Shown: positions 7,235-14,031 of the stretch, piece by piece
Numbering within the stretch: the first letter of the stretch is position 1
Layout: each line of letters starts with the position of its first letter
From: CAMCXE01 sp041179125
Lineage (GTDB): Bacteria; Pseudomonadota; Gammaproteobacteria; Pseudomonadales; Cellvibrionaceae
Direction of reading: 5' to 3'
DNA length: 17,787 nt
NCBI GenBank assembly: GCA_041179125.1
Contig: JBEGTZ010000310.1
Location: 1-17,787 of the forward strand
The notes under the pieces: generated by a model
Databases searched by the model: none
What the model saw: only the letters and a program-made list of their open reading frames with translations
What the model was told of the DNA's origin: nothing
Made by a program: the position numbers and the translations under genes

Positions 7235-8914
7235 ATGTCAGGCCCAATGATTGACGATAACAAGCCCCAAAATTTTTTGGCGCAACAAATTCAACACGAA
7301 ATAAACACCGGAACGCTAAGCCAGTTAATTACGCGTTTCCCGCCGGAGCCTAACGGTTATTTACACATCGGCCACGCTAAATCAATTTGTTTGAATTTTG
7401 GTTTGGCTGAAGAATTTGGCGGCGCGTGTAATTTGCGTTTTGACGATACGAACCCCGCCAAAGAAGACCAAGAATATATAGATGCCATTATTGCCGATGT
7501 GCGCTGGCTTGGATTTAATTGGGCCGGGGACGTGCGTTATGCCTCCGCTTATTTTGATCAATTACACCAGTGGGCGGTGTTTTTAATTGAACAAAACCTG
7601 GCTTATGTCTGTGATTTAAGCGCCGACGAAGCGCGTGAATATCGCGGCACATTAAAAGAACCGGGTAAAAACTCGCCCTACCGTGAACGCAGCGTAGAAG
7701 AAAACATCGCTTTATTTGAAAAAATGCGCGCCGGTTTTTTTAACGAAGGCGATTGTGTATTGCGCGCTAAAATTGATATGGCCCACGGCAATATCAATAT
7801 GCGCGACCCTATTTTGTACCGCATCCGCAAACAGCACCACCATCAAACTGGCGATAAATGGTGTATTTACCCCACCTATGATTTTGCACACGGGCAGGAA
7901 GATGCCATTGAAGGCGTGACACACTCTATTTGCACGCTGGAATTTGCCGACCACAAACCCCTATACGATTGGTTTATTGAACATTTACCCGTGCCCTATA
8001 AACCGGTGCAATATGAATTTGGCCGTTTAAATTTAAATTACACGGTGACATCAAAACGCAAATTAAAACAGTTGGTGGACGACGGTTTAGTGGACGGCTG
8101 GGACGACCCGCGTATGCCCACCATTGCAGGCTTGCGCCGCCGGGGTGTAACACCTGCGGCGCTGCGTAAATTCTGCCAGATGATTGGTGTGACCCGCTCC
8201 GATGGCGTAGTGGATGTAGCGATGCTGGAACATGCCATTCGTGATGATTTGGATAAAAATGCCCCCCGCGCCATGTGTGTGCTGCGGCCATTAAAAGTTA
8301 TTTTAATGAATTATCCAGAAGATAAAACCGAAACGCTGAGCGCGCCCGGGCACCCAAACAACGAGCAAATACCCAGCCGAGAATTACCCTTTAGCCGCGA
8401 AATTTTTATTGACCTGGAAGACTTCCGCGAGGAAGCCAATAAAAAATATAAACGCCTAGTGCTGGGTAAGCGCGTGCGTTTGCGTAATGCGTACGTCATT
8501 GAAGCGGTACAAGCAATTAAAAATGCAGACGGAGACATTATTGCCGTGGAAGCCAATATTATTGAAGGCACTTTAGGCCGCGACCCTGAAGACGGCGTAA
8601 AACCCAAAGGAGTTATCCATTGGGTTGATGCTGCGAAAAACGTGCAATTTGCAGTGCGTTTATACGAGCGTTTATTTAATGACCCCTCGCCCGACAGCGG
8701 CGATAAAGATTTTTTACAGTTTATAAACCCTGCAAGCTTGCTGGAATTACCTGTATGTTTTGGCGAGCCTGGCCTTGCGTTTGCTGAAGCAGAACGCGCA
8801 TTACAATTTGAGCGCGAAGGGTATTTTTGTCGCGATAGCCGTGCTGAAGGCTTGGTGTTTAACCGAACCATTACCTTAAAAGACAGTTTTAAAGACGATT
8901 CCAAAGACAATTAA
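7235..8914 (+). CDS. glnS: Glutaminyl-tRNA synthetase
   Basis: The 559-residue class I synthetase charges tRNA-Gln. The HIGH motif is at 44-47 within PPEPNGYLHIGHAKS, and the KMSKS equivalent is VTSKR at 271-275 (E. coli has VMSKR). The C-terminal half is the anticodon-binding beta-barrel region. The length is close to E. coli GlnS (554). The ATG at 7235 has AGGA about 11 bases upstream; the ATG at 7247 with CAGG about 6 bases before it is an alternative. cysS follows after 28 bases, so the two form a synthetase operon as in Pseudomonas. Confidence 0.96.
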   Translation: MSGPMIDDNKPQNFLAQQIQHEINTGTLSQLITRFPPEPNGYLHIGHAKSICLNFGLAEEFGGACNLRFDDTNPAKEDQEYIDAIIADVRWLGFNWAGDVRYASAYFDQLHQWAVFLIEQNLAYVCDLSADEAREYRGTLKEPGKNSPYRERSVEENIALFEKMRAGFFNEGDCVLRAKIDMAHGNINMRDPILYRIRKQHHHQTGDKWCIYPTYDFAHGQEDAIEGVTHSICTLEFADHKPLYDWFIEHLPVPYKPVQYEFGRLNLNYTVTSKRKLKQLVDDGLVDGWDDPRMPTIAGLRRRGVTPAALRKFCQMIGVTRSDGVVDVAMLEHAIRDDLDKNAPRAMCVLRPLKVILMNYPEDKTETLSAPGHPNNEQIPSRELPFSREIFIDLEDFREEANKKYKRLVLGKRVRLRNAYVIEAVQAIKNADGDIIAVEANIIEGTLGRDPEDGVKPKGVIHWVDAAKNVQFAVRLYERLFNDPSPDSGDKDFLQFINPASLLELPVCFGEPGLAFAEAERALQFEREGYFCRDSRAEGLVFNRTITLKDSFKDDSKDN

Positions 8915-8942
8915 AAATACAAAAAAACGGTGGAATTAATTT

Positions 8943-10322
8943 ATGCACTTTAATTTATACAACACCCTCAGTGGCGAAAAAGAACGCTTTAAGCCCTTGC
9001 AAGCAGGCAAAATAGGCATGTACGTGTGCGGTATTACCGTATACGACTACTGCCATATCGGCCATGCGCGGGTAATGGTGGTGTTTGATGTTATTACGCG
9101 TTACCTGCGCGCACGCGGCTGGGCGTTAACCTATGTGCGTAATATTACGGATATCGACGATAAAATAATTAAACGTGCGGCGGAAAACGGCGAAACCATC
9201 GACGCCTTAACGGCGCGTTTTATTCAAGCGATGGTGGAAGATGAAACCGCATTAGGCGTGTTGCGGCCCGATCAAGAGCCGCGTGCCACCGAACACCTGG
9301 CGGGTATTATTGAATTAATTAAAACTTTAGAAGAAAAAGGTTTTGCCTATGCGGCGAATAATGGCGATGTCTATTATCGCGTCGCTAAATTCGCAGAATA
9401 CGGCAAATTAACCAATAAAAAATTAGATGAATTAGAAATTGGCAAACGCATTGCCATTGAAGAAGCCAAAGAAGACCCGCGTGATTTTGTGTTATGGAAA
9501 GCGGCAAAAACAGGCGAGATGAGCTGGCCTTCACCTTGGGGGGCAGGGCGCCCCGGCTGGCATATTGAGTGCTCGGCCATGAGTAAACACTGCTTGGGTT
9601 TAACCTTGGACATTCACGGCGGCGGGCCGGATTTACCCTTCCCACACCATGAAAACGAAATCGCCCAAAGTGAAGCGGCCAATGGTTGCCAATACGCCCA
9701 TTATTGGATGCACGCAGGGGCTGTGCGGGTGGATGATGAAAAAATGTCTAAATCATTAGGCAATTTTTTTACGATCCGTGAAGTATTGACACGTTACCAC
9801 CCGGAGGTGGTGCGTTATTTATTATTAAGTAGCCATTACCGCAGCGCGATTAATTATTCTGAAGATAATTTAAAAGAAGCGCGCAGTGCGTTGGAGCGTT
9901 TTTATGGCTGTTTAAAACAATTTACAGCGCTGCCGCTGTTACCCCTAGAAGAGGCGTTTGCCACTGAGCCGGGGCAGGCATTTTGTGCGGCAATGGACGA
10001 TGACTTTAATACCCGGCTAGCCCTGGGCGGTTTGTTTGATTTAGTGCGGCAAATTAATACCACACCGGATGAGTATGCTGCTTCTGTATTAAAAACGCTG
10101 GCCAGTTTGTTAGGGATTTTACAAGCAGCGCCTGAATTGTTTTTTCAATCCGGCAGTGAGGCGGTGGATGCAACTTATATAGAAGCGTTAATTGTTGAGC
10201 GTGCTGAAGCAAAATTAGCGAAAAACTTTTCCCGCTGCGATGAAATTCGTGTTGAACTTAAAGCTATGGGGGTTGTGTTGGAGGATTCGCGGCAGGGGAC
10301 TACGTGGCGTATTGAATCGTAG
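8943..10322 (+). CDS. cysS: Cysteinyl-tRNA synthetase
   Basis: The 459-residue class I synthetase charges tRNA-Cys. HIGH is at 38-41 and KMSKS at 267-271. The zinc ligands that discriminate cysteine are all present: Cys29, Cys210, His235 and Glu239. The C-terminal 100 residues form the DALR-type anticodon-binding region. It is 28 bases downstream of glnS. The next gene starts 11 bases after the stop, and a terminator-like hairpin lies about 45 bases beyond the stop, inside that gene. Confidence 0.96.
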   Translation: MHFNLYNTLSGEKERFKPLQAGKIGMYVCGITVYDYCHIGHARVMVVFDVITRYLRARGWALTYVRNITDIDDKIIKRAAENGETIDALTARFIQAMVEDETALGVLRPDQEPRATEHLAGIIELIKTLEEKGFAYAANNGDVYYRVAKFAEYGKLTNKKLDELEIGKRIAIEEAKEDPRDFVLWKAAKTGEMSWPSPWGAGRPGWHIECSAMSKHCLGLTLDIHGGGPDLPFPHHENEIAQSEAANGCQYAHYWMHAGAVRVDDEKMSKSLGNFFTIREVLTRYHPEVVRYLLLSSHYRSAINYSEDNLKEARSALERFYGCLKQFTALPLLPLEEAFATEPGQAFCAAMDDDFNTRLALGGLFDLVRQINTTPDEYAASVLKTLASLLGILQAAPELFFQSGSEAVDATYIEALIVERAEAKLAKNFSRCDEIRVELKAMGVVLEDSRQGTTWRIES

Positions 10323-10333
10323 TATTAATACCC

Positions 10334-10942
10334 ATGCAGCTCCAAACTCAGGAAAAAATTGAAAAAACCGCCGACTTGATTTGCACTAGGTTGGCGGTTT
10401 TTTTTGTTGAACAGAATACCCCTGTGCAGGAATATCAATTAATGACGCTATTACAAGCGGAGCATTTATTGGATATTTGCAGCGGTGATAATTATTGGCA
10501 GGAATTATTTCGCAAACATTTTTTAGTGCGCCATTGTTTGTACAAACTGAATCAAATGTGGGCAGGGCAGGGGCGTGGTTTGTGTTTGGGGCCCGTATGG
10601 ATAGTATTTTATACAGCGGCGCCAAGCGAAGGCTTACCCTCACAAGATACAACCTACCGGGCGATGGCGGATTATTACGGCGATTTAACCCATTGGCTTG
10701 CCGCAACTGAAGCCACATGCCGCGATTTCTTGGATGATTTTTTTAGGCGGTTTGCGGCATTAAATGATGCCGAAGTGCATTTAACGGTTTTGGGCCTGCC
10801 TAAGGATGCCATTTGGGGGGTAGTGCAACAGCAATACCGCCGATTGGCACAACAGCATCACCCGGATAAAGGCGGTGATGCGGAGCAGTTTTTAGCTATA
10901 ACCCGTGCGTTTGAAGCGTTAAAACTTTTGCGGGGTAATTAA
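10334..10942 (+). CDS. DnaJ-related protein (N-terminal DNAJ_related domain plus C-terminal J domain)
   Basis: This 202-residue protein ends in a J domain (about 150-202) with HPD at 176-178 in HHPDKGG, the motif that stimulates Hsp70 (DnaK) ATPase. The J domain is C-terminal, not N-terminal as in DnaJ. Residues 10-140 (EYQLMTLLQ, FRKHFLVRHCLYKLNQ) resemble the domain called DNAJ_related, of unknown function. It follows cysS by 11 bases. No clear Shine-Dalgarno precedes the ATG, and codons 10-24 encode a strong hairpin with a T run, so expression may be low or conditional. The start is kept because the N-terminal domain similarity begins in the first 30 residues. Confidence 0.85.
   Translation: MQLQTQEKIEKTADLICTRLAVFFVEQNTPVQEYQLMTLLQAEHLLDICSGDNYWQELFRKHFLVRHCLYKLNQMWAGQGRGLCLGPVWIVFYTAAPSEGLPSQDTTYRAMADYYGDLTHWLAATEATCRDFLDDFFRRFAALNDAEVHLTVLGLPKDAIWGVVQQQYRRLAQQHHPDKGGDAEQFLAITRAFEALKLLRGN
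10362..10405 (+). terminator. Intrinsic terminator-like hairpin inside the DnaJ-related gene
   Basis: An 8-bp stem (10368-10375 with 10390-10397, one G-T wobble) encloses a 14-base loop, is extended by A-T pairs, and ends in eight consecutive T (10398-10405). This is a textbook intrinsic terminator about 80 bases after the cysS stop, yet it lies entirely within coding sequence. Because an A tract precedes the stem, it may also be usable on the minus strand. Confidence 0.7.
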
Positions 10943-11244
10943 TTTTTTTTGTAACTATTCTGCATGTTTGCACGCAGTTAGCAGTTGCAGTAATTGTAGG
11001 TTGGGTAGAGCTTGCGAAACCCAACAAGGGTGGGGCGGAGCATAGTGGTTTGCGTTGGTATAAATTTAACAGCGCCCAATATTTTCTGGTCATGAGCCTG
11101 TGTTGGGTTTCGCAAGCTCTACCCAACCTACTGAATTCAGCTCATATCTTCGTCATTCCCGCGAAAGGCATCACGCACGAAAATTAAAAAAATTCTGAAT
11201 GGTTACAATTTCTCACCTTTTACTTTTATAAGCGCAGCTATTTT
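10943..11244. other. Intergenic region with REPIN-like element
   Basis: These 302 bases hold the inverted-repeat element at 10996-11131 and the presumed exonuclease promoter (not clearly recognised). A short stretch at 11151-11186 (CGTCATTCCCGCGAAAG) resembles a dispersed repeat common in proteobacteria. No gene was found on either strand; the minus frame at 10896-11126 merely reads through the repeat. Confidence 0.55.
10996..11131. repeat. REPIN-like element with perfect 31-bp inverted repeats
   Basis: Arms 10996-11026 and 11101-11131 are perfect 31-bp inverted copies around a 74-base centre. Each arm starts outward with GTAG and itself contains a hairpin (TTGGGT ... ACCCAA, 12-base loop). 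A GTAG head plus palindrome in an inverted pair is the REPIN layout. The perfect arms suggest a recent insertion or ongoing conversion. The sequence class differs from the doublet at 5716-5781. The centre has no open frame of interest. Confidence 0.75.
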
Positions 11245-11871
11245 ATGTTGTTATCTTGCCCCGCAAACACCCTGGTTGTGTTTGATTTTGAAACCACCGG
11301 TATGTCGCCAGATATGGGCGACCGCAGTATTGAGGTGGGTGCGGTTAAATTAATTGATGGAGAAATTGTGGGTGAATTTAGCTGCTTGATGAACCCCGGC
11401 ATTGCCATTCCACTATTTATCCAAAGCCTTACAGGAATTAGCAATGCCATGCTGCGCGACGCGCCTAAAAACCAACAGGTGATGGCAGATTTTTATGATT
11501 TTGTGGCGGGATTTAATTTAGTGGCGCACAACGCAGCCTTTGACGCTAAATTTTTGCATGCAGAATTTAAACGCATTAAAAAACATTTTGAAGGTGGCAT
11601 AGGCTGTAGTTTGCTGGCCGCCCGCAGGGTGTTAACCGGTGCGCCGAGTTATAAATTAGGCGAATTAGTGGCGCATTTTAATTTGCCAAAAGCTGCGCAA
11701 TACCACCGTGCGCTGGCGGATGCTCAGGCGTGTTCTCACCTGTGGTTGAGGGTTTTACAGCAGATTAAACAGGATTATGGCGTTGCTGATTTAACCTTTG
11801 GGCAGCTGCAAACGTTAAACCAGCAGGCCAAACCGCGCGTGCAGCGGTTGATAAAAAGTTGGTGTGTGTGA
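11245..11871 (+). CDS. 3'-5' exonuclease, DEDDh (DnaQ/PolC-like) family
   Basis: The 208-residue protein is a stand-alone DEDDh exonuclease domain. Asp14 and Glu16 lie in FDFETTG, Asp100 in HNAAFD, and His154 and Asp159 in HRALADA, so the metal-binding active site is complete. It most resembles the proofreading-like exonucleases of the DnaQ epsilon / PolC type; the substrate (DNA or RNA) cannot be read from the sequence. It is monocistronic: the preceding region contains the REPIN-like repeat, and the next gene is convergent after 86 bases with no obvious terminator. No good ribosome site is visible before the ATG. Confidence 0.9.
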   Translation: MLLSCPANTLVVFDFETTGMSPDMGDRSIEVGAVKLIDGEIVGEFSCLMNPGIAIPLFIQSLTGISNAMLRDAPKNQQVMADFYDFVAGFNLVAHNAAFDAKFLHAEFKRIKKHFEGGIGCSLLAARRVLTGAPSYKLGELVAHFNLPKAAQYHRALADAQACSHLWLRVLQQIKQDYGVADLTFGQLQTLNQQAKPRVQRLIKSWCV

Positions 11872-11957
11872 TTTTTGTTCGTAAATCTCACGTGGATGAG
11901 AATTCACCCTGCACCGTTGAGGCGCTCTGCCTTGATGCCGAAATTACAACAACTCAA

Positions 11958-12617
11958 TTACAACAATTCAATAACAGCAACAAGCACTGGCTTATTATTT
12001 TCGGTTGAAAATACCGCAAAGCCACCCGCCAAAATACCGTTAATAATCTGCGCCTCCGCGTAGATCCAATATTTTGAAGAAGGTGAATGCAATATAACGG
12101 GATCCCCTGGGCCTGCCTCCGGTTTGTTGGTTAGGCTTTTGAGTAACAAAGGTGCCCACTGGTCAAAATGTGTAGCATCAATTTCTGCTGGCAGGGGGTA
12201 TTTAGGCAAACTACCAAACGGTTTCATGGGTAAATTCAGGAATATTGCTGGCAACTCCACGGGCGTTTGTTTTTTTACCGCGAAGGATAAATCTTTAGCG
12301 ATTGATGAGGGTGGGTAGGCCGCACTCAGTTCCGACCCGCGCCCACCGAGATTACCCGATGTAAATTTGCGCACAATATAAATAGATTTTGCATCCGTAG
12401 TAGCAATAAACAAACTGGTATCTTTGGCGGTAAGTGCTTTTGAAAAATTGCCAAAGGCGCTTTCAATTGCAGCAGTATCTACTTGTTTTATATCGGCTGT
12501 GCTCGCTGCATTATCCGCAGAAACAACTTTGCTTGCTGGCGTCAAAACAGGTGGTTCTGCATTACACGCGACAGTAATTAGTGATGTAATCAGTGCAGCG
12601 CTCAAAAGATATTTCAT
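11958..12617 (-). CDS. Putative secreted lipoprotein, possible immunity partner of the glucosaminidase
   Basis: I do not recognise a family for this 219-residue product. It begins MKYLLSAALITSLITVAC, a short basic/hydrophobic signal peptide ending at Cys18. The lipobox TVAC is slightly atypical (Thr at -3), so it is either a lipoprotein or a periplasmic protein; Asn at +2 would allow outer-membrane sorting. The mature part is a soluble domain with no other membrane segment (FGNFSKALTAKDTSLFIATT, YWIYAEAQIINGILAGGFAV). The ATG at 12617 overlaps the TGA of the upstream glucosaminidase gene (ATGA) and has GGAA about 8 bases before it, so translation is probably coupled. A GTG at 12629 is a less likely start. 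Immunity function is inferred only from this coupling and from envelope targeting. Confidence 0.7.
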   Translation of the reverse strand: MKYLLSAALITSLITVACNAEPPVLTPASKVVSADNAASTADIKQVDTAAIESAFGNFSKALTAKDTSLFIATTDAKSIYIVRKFTSGNLGGRGSELSAAYPPSSIAKDLSFAVKKQTPVELPAIFLNLPMKPFGSLPKYPLPAEIDATHFDQWAPLLLKSLTNKPEAGPGDPVILHSPSSKYWIYAEAQIINGILAGGFAVFSTENNKPVLVAVIELL

Positions 12618-13518
12618 ATTAATTTCCACGATTCCATAATGCTGATTAAAGTTTTTGCGTAGTTTGGATCTGTAGCATATTTTTGCTTTTGCAGGCCTTC
12701 AGCCCAGGCTTTTGGATCGGCCTCAGTAAATAGGACTTTGTACCTTCGATTTTTTGTTAAAAAATCAGTTCGCCCCGCTATTGAATCTTCAAAGCTATGA
12801 TAGGCCTGAAATTTGTCAATAATTTTGATTCTAACGCCATTTATAACTTCGTGAGTATAAACCGACACTGAGCCTGCCGGCCCAATACCTTTGATGCCAA
12901 ATAAGTTGTAACTGTATTGTTTGCTGTATAAATCTGTAGGGACAGATTTGCCATAGCCTGTTTCTAGGATCGCTTGAGCGGTGGTAATTGCCGCAGGTAT
13001 TTTCGATTTGGCCTCTTCTATCTTGGCGGATTTAAAAACTTGCTGAACGAAATCAGCTTTGGATAGGGTGCCGAGATTTTTATTGGTTGCCGGGCTTACA
13101 TTTAACTGCTGGGTTTTATGCAGTGTCACCCCAGCTAATAAATCATGCTGGATGCTATTAAATGCACGGTACACATCTGAGAGCAGGCCATCCAAGCCGT
13201 CACCTATCGACCAGCTCCTCGCCTTTGGCTGTGTTTTTAATTTGTCACAAACTGTCAGCACCGCATTTATTTTTTTAATTGTTTGTCCTGATGTATCAAT
13301 TCGCCCATCGGGTGCAGCCATGCCCACCGATACCCGTTGGAATTGTCTAATGGCAGTCTTGGTTTTGCTCCTGCAATTCCATCCTCTTCGAGCGGTGCAA
13401 GCGGGATAAGAATGTTGTGCGCAATAATTTTATTTAGCGATTTTTGAATGAGGATTACATCGGTTTTGTTGTTTTTGGCATTTTCACCTACCGATGCCGA
13501 GAGTTTGATATTTTGCAT
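12614..13518 (-). pseudogene. Peptidoglycan-binding-like / glucosaminidase (GH73, FlgJ-like) protein, split by a one-base frameshift
   Basis: Two overlapping minus-strand frames form one protein. The first starts at ATG 13518 (AGGA upstream) with MQNIKLSASVGENAKNNKTD and reads to LAPLEEDGIAGAK; the second continues TAIRQFQRVSVGMAAPDGR to the end. Together they give the usual N-terminal module (SVG..N..DV..IQ..LN, then DG..G..T..AI..FQ, then PDGR.D..G.T...IN). One missing A in the A4 run (13363-13366, T on plus strand) restores a 301-residue protein. The C-terminal half (about 153-301) is a glucosaminidase domain with AQAILETGYGKS (catalytic Glu about 186) and YNLFGIKG, cutting N-acetylglucosamine bonds in peptidoglycan. 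No signal peptide is seen, so export by a contact-dependent machine such as T6SS is inferred. It may be a true pseudogene, phase-variable, or a sequencing error. Confidence 0.85.
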
Positions 13519-14031
13519 ACTGCTGTTCCTGTTTAGTGAAGTATTGACCTGTCCGGTCGGCGATTTTAGGTACCGCAACAAGTTAAATCAATGGCAACTA
13601 GCCTTGTCGCACGCAGCCCGGCCTACCCATTTAACCTGTGCGAGCAAGAAGCCCCCTTCAGTATTCTTATTGCAGAAGCTTCTAGCCGTATATTTTGGAC
13701 TGCGCTGCCGCATGTTTGAATCCGTGCGTAGCCTATGCGCCACTTTTGTCCCTCTTGTTGTGTTCTAGTGCTACATTTTAATGCGTTAAGCTTCGTTATA
13801 ACCAAACCGTGCGCTTTTGTGCTTCCTTTGTGTTCATGCTTGGGGTGGGTTGCACTTTCTTGGCCTTGTGGGGGGAGGGAAACTCTGGAGGGTTGTGTTG
13901 ATTTGGTGGGGGTTGGTGTTGCTTTTGCAGTGTGTGGGCGTTGCAAAGTATTTTGCTGGCGCCTTGGGGGTGTTATGCATCGCGCCATAGTGGGTTTATG
14001 GCATTAATTCATTGGGTTTACGGGGCTATTT
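13519..14031. other. Region between the glucosaminidase and malQ; no convincing gene
   Basis: These 513 bases carry frames on both strands up to about 120 codons, but none shows a ribosome site with a plausible protein: they are rich in Cys/Trp/Arg or low-complexity residues and overlap each other. The left part must contain the glucosaminidase promoter. From about 13840 onward the plus strand is strongly G/T-rich with runs of 4-6 G (near 13869-13875 and 13905-13911), continuing the composition of malQ. The malQ promoter is not recognisable. Confidence 0.5.

Noticed and set aside
13623..13988. Minus-strand frame of 121 codons upstream of the glucosaminidase, and overlapping plus-strand frames (13448-13768, 13735-14007)
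   Set aside because: No ribosome sites or recognisable domains, low-complexity composition, and mutual overlap; kept as non-coding.
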